25,316 nt of DNA from Syntrophales bacterium (GTDB taxonomy: Bacteria; Desulfobacterota; Syntrophia; Syntrophales; UBA5619), in the NCBI GenBank assembly GCA_023229765.1, contig JALNYO010000047.1, positions 1 through 25,316 on the forward strand. The letters are read 5' to 3'. The notes beneath the pieces were generated by a model, which worked only from the letters and a program-made list of their open reading frames with translations, searched no databases and was not told the DNA's origin. The position numbers and the translations under genes are program-made. Position 1 is the first letter of the stretch. Every line of letters starts with the position of its first letter. Shown here piece after piece: positions 14,905 through 22,037 of the stretch.

Positions 14905-17817
14905 TCATTTCCGGATGCTTCCGAGCAGCTCATCGGCGATGCCCGGATTATCGAGCCGCATGATGCTCTCTTCTGCGCGGCCGAAGCTCAAAAGGTTGAC
15001 GCTTCCGTACCAGACGATTTTCTGATCGAAGACAGCAAATTTCTGGTGGATGTTGGATTTGAACACCACTTGGACGCCGACTGTGATCAGTAATGCCAAT
15101 GCCTCCTCCAGAGCTGGACGGTCCTTCTCCTTGAAGTCGGCTGCTGGTCTTGTGACGACAACCACTTTCACCTTTCTGTCTTGGGCAGCGCCCAGGAAGG
15201 GCAGCATCTGCGACACGCGCCTTTTCGTGACAAACGGACTGACAATCAGGATCTCCCGCGCCACGTTCAACAGGTCGTTTTTGTAAACCGGTAGGAAGGT
15301 TGTGTTGTCGAAGATGACGTCCGTCGATTCACCGGGAACGCTTTCCGCCCTCGCCCTGTATCCGATCACGGCGTATCCGGCCAGCCGCTTGTGGTACATT
15401 TTCTCCAGCATGGGGACATGGATGTCGATGTAGTCATAGATTCGGACCTCCCGCTTGTTTTCACAGAGCCGGTGAAGTCTGCCCGCATATTGCTGGAGCG
15501 TTCCTTTCCAGGAAATGGGCATGGTCAGAAACAGCGTATCCAGGCGGGGCTCGTCAAATCCCTCGCCAATGTATTTCCCGGTCGCGATCAGAGTCAACGG
15601 CCTGTCGACGGGCATCGCCGCTATCCTGGCCAACGCTTCCCGCGTCACTTTCGCCCCTTTGCCGCCGGTCAGGGCAATCACGTCGGGAATCTGTTCCCGC
15701 AATTTTTCGGCCAGCAAAGCCACATGCGCAGTTCTTTCCGTGAGAACCAAGGCATTGCCACCGTTTTGATAGCACCGGAGAACGTCCCCGGCAATCCGCT
15801 GATTTCTCGGCTCGTTTTCGGCAATTGCGGTGTAGAGTTGCTGGATCGACGGTTCCTTCCCTTCCGCTTCCAGCGGCGCCCTAAAGTTGGTCAAGCGGGG
15901 AATAACATAATGGTCGAAGGGTCTTTTTTCCGCCTGCTTTCTCGCGTTAACCCGGTATCGGATCGGCCCACAATGCATGAAGATGATGGGATGACGGCCA
16001 TCCTGCCGCGTCGGGGTGGCCGTCAAACCATATACATATTTTGCGTGAACGCCCTTGAGTATCTGTTCAAAGCTGAACGCCGGGACATGATGGCATTCAT
16101 CAACGATCACCATGCCGTAATTCTTGATCCACTCCTTGACCTCGCCGCCGCTGTTCAAGGACTGCATGATCGCGACGTCGATGATGCCGCTCGGACTGGC
16201 TTTGCCCGCCCCGATCCGGCCAATCAGGCCTTGCTTCCTTTTACGTCCCCTCTTTTTCTCCAAAACAGGCAGCGCTTCATCGATCTCCAGAAACTCGTTC
16301 AGTCTTGCCGCCCACTGCGAAAGCAACTGCCGGCGATGCGTCAAGACCAGCGTGCTGACCTTTCGTTCGGCAATCAGCTTCGCGGCGATGACCGTTTTGC
16401 CGAAGGCCGTGGTTGCCGCAAGAACGCCGGTATCGTGTTTTAGCATCTCTTCGGCAGCGGGGACCTGTTCATCTCTCAGGTTTCCATTGAATGCAACATT
16501 GATGAGCTTTCCCGGACAGGTATGGTCCGTCCATGCAGCCTTGACGCCGACCTCGTCGAGCAGGCCCGCAACATCCACTTCACAGCCTCTGGGCAGGCAC
16601 AGGTATGCAGGGGTTTCCTCCGAACACGACATAATCGGCGGCTTGCCAAAGGTCGGCAGGCGCAACGCCTGGGCTTTGTAAAATTCCGGGTTTCTGAAGG
16701 CGGCCAATCTTTTAAGCGCATTCAATCCCCGCTGGGGGACCCCCTCTTTTTCAATGTAAAGCATGTTTGCCCTGACTATCCTTACCTCTTCCGAAAAATC
16801 GTTTACGGACCATCTTATCCGTTTCGACTCCCACGGTTTTTCGGTTTCTTCTTCTTCGTCCTTCCGGAGCGCTCCCAGTTCGCTTCCCGGGCTTAACCGT
16901 GGAATCAATCCCGCAATCCCGACTTCTGACAATTTTTCGATATTGGCCAAAAACCCCCACTGATCTTCATAAGGATTAAAGTTTTCATCCAGAAAGACGC
17001 TATGGCCGTGTTTCCTGGCCGCCTTCTGGAGGGGAAGGGCGATCAGGTTTCCGAAGCCGCCCTTAGGCATGATGTCTTGATTGGGAAAGAATCGGTCGTA
17101 GGAATTGAAGGTCAGTTCATGCCTGCGGTTCATGGCGCAGGTCAGCAGGGCAAAACCGAACTTCCGCGCCAGACTCGCGGGGATCGGTTCTTCAAAGAAG
17201 AACCAGGCATGCGCCCCGTTTCCGGAACGGGAACGCTCCAACGCCACGGGGGCGTCGAAGGCAGCGCAAACTTCCCTGAGCGTGGCACAGTCCTGTTGCC
17301 AGCCCTCGTCGTCAAAATCAATCACCAGAAGGTGGCACATCTCATCGCGGCGCAGGGGGTAGAGGCCGGCGACGATATTTCCCCGCAAATGCGCCTCGAT
17401 CACCTTCCCGTCCAAGGCTTCGTAGGACTGATTCCGACAGTCGAAACATTTGACCGCCGGTTTCCGGCAGAGGCCCGATTTCCATTCGTTCCGGCAAACC
17501 GGCGCATACCCCGCAATGCCTTCCCGGTTCTGCCACCTCTTGGCGTAAACATCCTCCCGCCCTTTGAACAGCGACATGAACAGCCGGATTTTTTCCGCAG
17601 GATCGGATTGGGCGGGGATTCGTGGAAGCCGGTTTTCCACCGGGGATTCGTGAATAAAAAAAGATAGCGGCAAGTCGCTTTGGGAATCATGATGTGGATT
17701 CAAGCTCGATGGTTCGGTGATCCCCAATCTTTGCTTCAGGATTTCATTCTCTTCCCGTAACGCCGTGTTTTCGGAGAGCAATGCCCGCCATTTTTCCAAC
17801 AACTCATTGACATTCAC
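14905..17817 (-). CDS. TOTE-type primase / SF2 helicase / phospholipase-D-like protein
   Basis: 970 residues. A coiled coil (LSENTALREENEILKQRLGI, 13-32) comes first. Next is an archaeo-eukaryotic primase domain of the TOTE class (about 75-320) with a likely zinc site C108/C117/C124/C127, the acidic pair D167-F-D169 in LLVIDFDD, and SGNGAHAWFF with H203. The superfamily II helicase covers about 440-800: motif I ATTAFGKT (468-475), motif II DECHH (573-577), motif III GLTATPTR, motif VI QQYAGRLHR. A single phospholipase-D-like module (about 835-970) has H924-Q-K926, D931 and GSVN. All catalytic residues appear intact. It starts with GTG after GGAAGG, 19 bp behind the 84-residue gene, so the two are probably co-transcribed. 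TOTE primase-helicases are linked to conflict between mobile elements and hosts; this copy has none of the usual TET/JBP or restriction partners nearby. Confidence 0.8.
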   Translation of the reverse strand: MNVNELLEKWRALLSENTALREENEILKQRLGITEPSSLNPHHDSQSDLPLSFFIHESPVENRLPRIPAQSDPAEKIRLFMSLFKGREDVYAKRWQNREGIAGYAPVCRNEWKSGLCRKPAVKCFDCRNQSYEALDGKVIEAHLRGNIVAGLYPLRRDEMCHLLVIDFDDEGWQQDCATLREVCAAFDAPVALERSRSGNGAHAWFFFEEPIPASLARKFGFALLTCAMNRRHELTFNSYDRFFPNQDIMPKGGFGNLIALPLQKAARKHGHSVFLDENFNPYEDQWGFLANIEKLSEVGIAGLIPRLSPGSELGALRKDEEEETEKPWESKRIRWSVNDFSEEVRIVRANMLYIEKEGVPQRGLNALKRLAAFRNPEFYKAQALRLPTFGKPPIMSCSEETPAYLCLPRGCEVDVAGLLDEVGVKAAWTDHTCPGKLINVAFNGNLRDEQVPAAEEMLKHDTGVLAATTAFGKTVIAAKLIAERKVSTLVLTHRRQLLSQWAARLNEFLEIDEALPVLEKKRGRKRKQGLIGRIGAGKASPSGIIDVAIMQSLNSGGEVKEWIKNYGMVIVDECHHVPAFSFEQILKGVHAKYVYGLTATPTRQDGRHPIIFMHCGPIRYRVNARKQAEKRPFDHYVIPRLTNFRAPLEAEGKEPSIQQLYTAIAENEPRNQRIAGDVLRCYQNGGNALVLTERTAHVALLAEKLREQIPDVIALTGGKGAKVTREALARIAAMPVDRPLTLIATGKYIGEGFDEPRLDTLFLTMPISWKGTLQQYAGRLHRLCENKREVRIYDYIDIHVPMLEKMYHKRLAGYAVIGYRARAESVPGESTDVIFDNTTFLPVYKNDLLNVAREILIVSPFVTKRRVSQMLPFLGAAQDRKVKVVVVTRPAADFKEKDRPALEEALALLITVGVQVVFKSNIHQKFAVFDQKIVWYGSVNLLSFGRAEESIMRLDNPGIADELLGSIRK

Positions 17818-17836
17818 AACAGCAGCCCTTCCACGA

Positions 17837-18091
17837 TCAGTTGTCCCAAGAGGCTTCTCCCGGTACGACCAGGCTTTCCTTACCTGTTTCGGGATTCGTT
17901 ACGACCCGAAATGCCTCGGGCAGTTGCTGGTAGAACTCACGATGGAGGTAACAGAGAAATTCCCTACCGGTCATTTTGACTTCCCGTTCTTCCCGTAATT
18001 TCTTCTCCATATCCTTCTGGGCGGTGATATGGGCAACGCTTTCCATCTGAAGAGTGCGCTTGGCCGGTTCGGAATCATATCGTTGATGCAT
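17837..18091 (-). CDS. 84-residue companion of the primase-helicase, unknown function
   Basis: Not recognised. A charged, helical N-terminal half (ITAQKDMEKKLREEREVK) is followed by GREFLCYLHREFYQQLPEAF and a short C-terminal strand region (RVVTNPETGKESLVVPGEA). There is no signal peptide or membrane segment. The ATG at 18091 has AGGAAAG upstream. Its stop is 19 bp before the primase-helicase start, on the same strand, so the pair probably forms an operon and the small protein may be a partner, adaptor or regulator. That role is inferred from position only. Confidence 0.6.
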   Translation of the reverse strand: MHQRYDSEPAKRTLQMESVAHITAQKDMEKKLREEREVKMTGREFLCYLHREFYQQLPEAFRVVTNPETGKESLVVPGEASWDN

Positions 18092-18228
18092 TTGTCTTTC
18101 CTGAAAACTGCAATCATTATCGCCTTATCCTGGGATGTTAAGAGTATGGTGATGGGGAGACACGGACACGTTGGCGATTATGTGTGCGGATTAGGCAAGA
18201 TTGAAACAAACGGCATCGTCGGCCGCCG

Positions 18229-18618
18229 TCACAAAGCTTTCACAGGGGCTTTAAGTGAGCGAGCGCGTTTGATGAAGGCGATATCGAAGGTATAAAAAGA
18301 TACGCCTTCCGGACTCGATGCCAGATGCAGGGCGTCGGCGAAAGCGATCCCCTTTTCATAATAATCGATCGCTTTCTCCAGTTGATCCGGCATTTCTGCC
18401 TGCACGTTGGGCAAGCCGAGGATCTGCTGCAAGGCCCGAATGATGGCCGCCGCGGAGAGCTCATAGGCGGCGCGCAGAACCCACTCCAGCTCAAGGAGCG
18501 TTGTTTTTGCGACAAAGATTTCCTCTTCTCCGGCCAAAACAGCCAAGGCCCGCTTGGCCTGATCGGGTTCGTCGTTGGTAACGTAACGGACCCAAACATT
18601 GGTGTCCAGAGCGATCAT
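18229..18618 (-). CDS. vapC: PIN-domain ribonuclease toxin (VapC-type)
   Basis: 129 residues with the PIN acidic residues in place: D5 in IALDTNVWVRY, E43/E45 in LLELEWVLRAAY, D95 in FADALHLA and D112 in TFDIAFIK. These chelate Mg for RNA cleavage; VapC toxins cut tRNA or rRNA. Its ATG overlaps the stop of the upstream antitoxin (ATGA, 18618-18615), the normal VapBC arrangement. It lies inside the tRNA-Glu islet and may act to stabilise it. Confidence 0.88.
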   Translation of the reverse strand: MIALDTNVWVRYVTNDEPDQAKRALAVLAGEEEIFVAKTTLLELEWVLRAAYELSAAAIIRALQQILGLPNVQAEMPDQLEKAIDYYEKGIAFADALHLASSPEGVSFYTFDIAFIKRARSLKAPVKAL

Positions 18619-18884
18619 GCCGTTTTTCCTTTCCGCCAGCGTTTGCGGATATCCCCATGAATCGCCTGCTCCATGTCCTGCACATTGATGACGGGTCCCT
18701 GGTAGCCGGTGCAGCCAAGTCCGTCCTCAGGATGGGTAAGCGGAAATGTCCGATTAGGTTTAAGAATGATGCCGGAGGTTATCTCCTCGACAATAAACCG
18801 GGTGCCCGGCCGCCATCGGCGGCTCTCCCGAAGGGATTTGGGTATGACGATCTGGCCTTTGCCGGACAGGGTTGTGGTAATCAT
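18615..18884 (-). CDS. vapB: AbrB/MazE-type antitoxin (VapB-type)
   Basis: 89 residues. The N-terminal swapped-hairpin DNA-binding domain reads TTLSGKGQIVIPKSLRES then WRPGTRFIVEEITSGIILKP. The C-terminal tail (DMEQAIHGDIRKRWRKGK) would wrap the toxin. The start is taken as the ATG at 18884, with AGGAGG 5 nt upstream; the GTG at 18890 overlaps that ribosome site. It is expected to repress its own promoter. Confidence 0.85.
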   Translation of the reverse strand: MITTTLSGKGQIVIPKSLRESRRWRPGTRFIVEEITSGIILKPNRTFPLTHPEDGLGCTGYQGPVINVQDMEQAIHGDIRKRWRKGKTA

Positions 18885-18920
18885 GGCCACCTCCTGGGTG
18901 TGTAAGATTCGGTAAGACGA

Positions 18921-18949
18921 AAAATAGCAGCTATTTCATTGAAGGTCAA
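18921..18949 (-). promoter_or_regulatory. Promoter of vapBC
   Basis: On -, TTGACC (18949-18944), 17 bp, TATTTT (18926-18921), about 37 bp before the vapB start. The short inverted repeat AATAGCTGCTATT overlaps the -10 and could be the VapBC operator. Confidence 0.65.
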
Positions 18950-19076
18950 GCAATATCTTAGGTCAAAGTAAAGAAATTTCCCTTGACATTCCCTGGGGAT
19001 ATGCTTACGAATCCAAGCAGGTTCCCGATATTGAATACTATCTGTAAAATACTGATCTTGAAAATATTAACTTATT

Positions 19077-19175
19077 ATGACGGAGCACCTTTATCTCAAT
19101 TATCGACTCGAAATCTCCTGCGCCTTTATTGAAAACTGGGCAGATGAAATTGAATATCACCAGACGGATAAATAG
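19077..19175 (+). CDS. Possible 32-residue ORF or gene remnant
   Basis: ATG to TAG frame reading MTEHLYLNYRLEISCAFIEN then WADEIEYHQTDK. It is not recognised, with no good ribosome site. It lies close to the right end of the islet and may be a stump cut by recombination. The rest of 18950-19208 shows nothing else. Confidence 0.2.
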   Translation: MTEHLYLNYRLEISCAFIENWADEIEYHQTDK

Positions 19176-19208
19176 TTCAATAAAATCAGGTGGAATACGC
19201 TCTGCTTG

Positions 19209-19253
19209 GGCCTCTCACACCGGAAACCGAGGTTCAAGCCCCCGTGGGACTAC
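19209..19253 (+). repeat. Partial copy of tRNA-Glu 3' end (putative att site)
   Basis: 45 bases match 14396-14440 of tRNA-Glu(CTC) with two differences (both G to A) and no gaps. It covers the anticodon arm through the acceptor stem but lacks the CCA and a proper 5' half, and one change weakens a T-arm pair, so it is not a working tRNA. Together with the intact tRNA it brackets 4.8 kb, as expected of an element integrated at a tRNA 3' end. A decayed second tRNA-Glu is the alternative. Confidence 0.75.
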
Positions 19254-19417
19254 AAAACATATTAATGGGTTAACCAACATTGGTTGTTCCCTCTTTTGCT
19301 TGTTAATCACTTTGTGCGTCCTTTTTTCCAGAGTTATGTTTGCTGATAAATCATTATCAATTATGAAGTAACTATCACGAGACCTGATTGAGCGTGCCCA
19401 TCCTTGAGCCAGCACTA

Positions 19418-19864
19418 ATGAAAAAAGACAAATTCACGGCATATATACTGGTTGCCATTCAGATGATTTCCATTATCTTGATTTTGGCAACCGGGCGGCC
19501 TTTGGCAAGCGGCATTCCTCTGCTGATCATTGAAATTGCCGGCATCTTGCTTGGGCTCTGGGCCATTGTCATTATGGGCAGGACGACTAACATCAACATT
19601 GCTCCGCTGGTAAAACAATCGGCCCGGCTTGTCACAAACGGCCCTTATGCATTAATCAGACACCCTATGTATTCATCGGTATTGCTCACGATCTGGCCGT
19701 TGATCATCGATCAATACTCACTATTGCGCTTGATGATCGGGTTGATCTTGACGGTCGATTTAATCGTGAAACTGCTGTTCGAAGAAAATCGCTTGCGGGA
19801 GCACTTTGCGGGTTATGAAATCTATAGAAGGCAAACCAAGATGTTGATCCCTTTTGTCCTCTAA
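19418..19864 (+). CDS. Isoprenylcysteine carboxyl methyltransferase-family membrane protein
   Basis: 148 residues with hydrophobic segments at about 7-25, 30-50 and 90-115. The ICMT/PEMT signature follows: LVTNGPYALIRHPMYSSVLL (S-adenosylmethionine-binding loop) and, near the C-terminus, EENRLREHFAGYEIYRRQTKM. Bacterial members are inner-membrane methyltransferases whose substrates are mostly unknown. The ATG at 19418 (MKKDKFTAY) is chosen over upstream TTG/GTG codons on similarity of the N-terminus; the ribosome site is weak. It lies immediately outside the right end of the tRNA-Glu islet. Confidence 0.8.
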   Translation: MKKDKFTAYILVAIQMISIILILATGRPLASGIPLLIIEIAGILLGLWAIVIMGRTTNINIAPLVKQSARLVTNGPYALIRHPMYSSVLLTIWPLIIDQYSLLRLMIGLILTVDLIVKLLFEENRLREHFAGYEIYRRQTKMLIPFVL

Positions 19865-20100
19865 CCGAATATCCAGGGTAAAATTCAGTATAGGTCACGC
19901 CTGACGGGATGCCGCATCTTTATTGGCGGCGTTATGAAGGAGCGGCTGGGGTCGTTTGGCTGAAGACCACCCCTCTTCTTTGACGCATACGGCTGAATTC
20001 TCAAAGACAGAAGCGGATCTTTACATAACGCAGCCACAGCACTCTTGCGAAGATTGTTTCTCTTTGCTGCCCAATGCCGATAATACCGCGTTTGTCTGAT
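19865..20100. other. Intergenic stretch with no clear gene
   Basis: A + strand frame of about 50 codons ends at 20099 (TEADLYITQPQHSCEDCFSL...), but it has no convincing start or family. No hairpin terminator is evident between the two convergent genes. Confidence 0.3.
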
Positions 20101-20781
20101 TCAGGGCATTCGTCGTCTTAAAGATTCTAAATCTTTAATAACAATGGCATTTCGTGATGTTGACACACAGCCCCTATCGCGAAGTATTCTTAATTCTTTA
20201 TTTATGCTCTCCCGGGAGACGCCGAGGATGTCCCCCAATTCCTGCTGGGAGATCACCACCGAGCATGATTCTGGATGATTTTCATAAGGAGATTGCGCCG
20301 CCGCCATTTCGACAAGCTTTTTTGCCAGCCGCGCCGATAAATTGAGGAAGCACATCTCCGCCAACTGGTCGTCAGTCTTGCGCAATCTCACGGAGAGGGA
20401 GTAAAGGATGGCGCGGACGGCATTTTCATTATTGCCCAGGAAAGAAAGAAAATCCTTGCGGTTCAGTGCATAGAGCTGAGAGTCCTCGATCGCCACCGCA
20501 TTGGCCGAACGGGGCAGGCCGTCGAGCAGCGCCATTTCGCCCAGAAATTCTCCTGGGCCAAGAATCGCCAGGGTAACCTTCTCCATTCTTCTTGATACGG
20601 ATATTTTTATCCGTCCCTGCAGTATGATGTAAAAAACCGTTCCTTCATCGCCCTGGCGAAAGAGGAGTTCACGCTTTTCGATGCTTTTACGCCTCAGGAG
20701 TCCGGCCAAAAGTTCCCGCTCCGCCTCGGTCAGCGAGGCAAATAAGGGGATATTTTTAAGGATATTGATCAGCGCAATCAA
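20101..20781 (-). CDS. CRP/FNR-family transcription regulator
   Basis: 226 residues. The N-terminal cyclic-nucleotide-binding barrel contains LFRQGDEGTVFYIILQGRIK and the phosphate-cassette region GEFLGEMALLDGLPRSANAV. Its Arg-Ser pair matches the cAMP contacts in CRP. The C-terminal winged helix has ISQQELGDILGVSRESINKE, with R-E and a following Lys where CRP has R180/E181/R185. This fits the two TGTGA-N6-TCACA sites upstream. No FNR-type cysteine cluster is seen, so it is more CRP-like than FNR-like. The start is TTG at 20781 with GAGGTG 5 nt upstream; no in-frame ATG fits. It is divergent from pilVWX and probably controls both itself and that operon. Confidence 0.85.
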   Translation of the reverse strand: MIALINILKNIPLFASLTEAERELLAGLLRRKSIEKRELLFRQGDEGTVFYIILQGRIKISVSRRMEKVTLAILGPGEFLGEMALLDGLPRSANAVAIEDSQLYALNRKDFLSFLGNNENAVRAILYSLSVRLRKTDDQLAEMCFLNLSARLAKKLVEMAAAQSPYENHPESCSVVISQQELGDILGVSRESINKELRILRDRGCVSTSRNAIVIKDLESLRRRMP

Positions 20782-20795
20782 TTGCTCACCTCATC

Positions 20796-20811
20796 TGTGA
20801 GGAACATCACA
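20796..20811. promoter_or_regulatory. CRP-type operator 1
   Basis: TGTGA-GGAACA-TCACA, a perfect half-site pair. It lies 15 bp upstream of the regulator's TTG start, suitable for autorepression, and 23 bp (centre to centre) from operator 2. Confidence 0.75.
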
Positions 20812-20818
20812 CAGTGAA

Positions 20819-20834
20819 TGTGAAGAAGTTCACA
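20819..20834. promoter_or_regulatory. CRP-type operator 2
   Basis: TGTGA-AGAAGT-TCACA, extended to ATGTGA...TCACAT. Its centre is about 62 bp upstream of the predicted pilV transcription start, the class I activation distance known for CRP. Confidence 0.8.
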
Positions 20835-20853
20835 TATTTAAATGAAATCACCA

Positions 20854-20882
20854 TTGACTATAGGATAATTCATCTTTATTCT
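20854..20882 (+). promoter_or_regulatory. Promoter of the pilV-pilW-pilX operon
   Basis: TTGACT (20854-20859), 17-bp spacer, TATTCT (20877-20882). The -10 is imperfect, as expected of an activated promoter. The leader to the pilV ATG is about 80 nt. Confidence 0.7.
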
Positions 20883-20969
20883 ATAGGCAAGGAAATTTAC
20901 CAGGAAAGAAAAATATACCAAGCCCTATGAACATGATAGTTTTTATCAATACGACAAGGAGGTGCGCTG

Positions 20970-21380
20970 ATGAGACCGGGAAGCAAAGGGAAAAATGTCC
21001 ATGGGTTTACGTTGGTTGAGGTCGTAATGACAATTTTTCTGATTGTCGTGGCCTTTATGGGGATTGCTTCGATCACAACGATGGTCATAAACGGCAATGC
21101 CTCCAGCAAGATGTCAACTACCGCATCCGCTCTGGCGAGCGCCAAGCTGGAAGATATCAAATCCAGGGATTTTTCTGATGCCAGTCTCGCTGCCGGGGTT
21201 CACACGGATGTCGGAAACCCGCTCCTGGGAGTTTATTTACGTTCCTGGGAAGTGACCGATACGATGGATGCAGCCAATGCGAGCGTTACATACAAAACCA
21301 TTACCTTAAGGATGACATGGAATGGGCAGAACAGAGCCCGCAGCATGTCCTTGAAAACCATCAAGACTGCGTCAATTTAG
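20970..21380 (+). CDS. pilV: Type IV pilus minor pilin, PilV-like
   Basis: 136 residues with a prepilin peptidase site HG/FTLVEVVMTIFL (cleavage after G12; Glu5 of the mature protein present), followed by the hydrophobic stalk. The short globular part, including KLEDIKSRDFSDA, fits PilV. Minor pilins prime assembly of the type IV pilus in the inner membrane. An AAGGAGG site precedes the ATG. First gene of a three-gene operon, 15 bp before pilW. Confidence 0.85.
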   Translation: MRPGSKGKNVHGFTLVEVVMTIFLIVVAFMGIASITTMVINGNASSKMSTTASALASAKLEDIKSRDFSDASLAAGVHTDVGNPLLGVYLRSWEVTDTMDAANASVTYKTITLRMTWNGQNRARSMSLKTIKTASI

Positions 21381-21395
21381 CACGGGAGGTTCCCT

Positions 21396-22034
21396 ATGAA
21401 TACAGATAACGGCGCCGCAAAGGGTTTCACCCTCGTAGAAACAATCATTGCAATGGCGGTCGGGATGATCGTTCTGGCGACGCTTTACAGCCTGTTTTCA
21501 GCGCAAAACCAGGCTTTTAGCGTCCAGGAGCAGATAGTGGATATGCAGCAAAATGCCCGCAGCGGCATGGATCTAATGTTGCGGGATCTGCGGATGGCGG
21601 GCTATAATCCTGAGAAAATAAACTCCTGGATTAGCGGAACGAAGCCTGGTCTTACCGGCGCGTCTTCAGATTCCGTCAGTTATGCAGCCGATCTGAATGC
21701 CAATGGCGACACAACGGCCACCAGCTCCAACCCGGCAGAAAACATCACTTACGACATGTATAATGAGGGTGGCATCTCTTATCTGGCCAGAACGGCAAAC
21801 GGGTTCAGGAGAGCAGTCGTCAGGAACCTGGAATCCTTGGCCCTTGCCTACTATGATCAAGCCGGCAATGAGTTATCGGCAACGCCTTCCTTAGCGGCTG
21901 TCCGGAAAATTCGAGTGACAATTACGACCAAAACGGATCTGCCTGATCCTTATTATTCCGATTCCACCCACGGCGACCACTATCGGCGGTACAGCCTTGC
22001 CTTTGAGGTAACGCCGAGAAATTTAGGATTATAG
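21396..22034 (+). CDS. pilW: Type IV pilus minor pilin, PilW-like
   Basis: 212 residues with KG/FTLVETIIAMAVGMIVLA as the prepilin cleavage site and stalk. QMQ-like helix residues follow (DMQQNARSGMDLMLRDLRMAGYNP), the pattern typical of PilW. The C-terminal domain contains TITTKTDLPDPYY. GGGAGG lies 6 nt before the ATG. Its stop is 3 bp from the pilX start. Confidence 0.85.
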   Translation: MNTDNGAAKGFTLVETIIAMAVGMIVLATLYSLFSAQNQAFSVQEQIVDMQQNARSGMDLMLRDLRMAGYNPEKINSWISGTKPGLTGASSDSVSYAADLNANGDTTATSSNPAENITYDMYNEGGISYLARTANGFRRAVVRNLESLALAYYDQAGNELSATPSLAAVRKIRVTITTKTDLPDPYYSDSTHGDHYRRYSLAFEVTPRNLGL

Positions 22035-22037
22035 ATT

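Noticed and set aside
15391..16443. A 350-codon open frame on the + strand
   Set aside because: It is entirely antisense to the primase-helicase, whose motifs are unmistakable; no motif or ribosome site supports it.
19129..19371. An 80-codon + strand frame across the tRNA-like sequence
   Set aside because: Its apparent protein (TGNRGSSPRGTT) is the usual translation of a tRNA T arm and so reflects the tRNA-Glu fragment.
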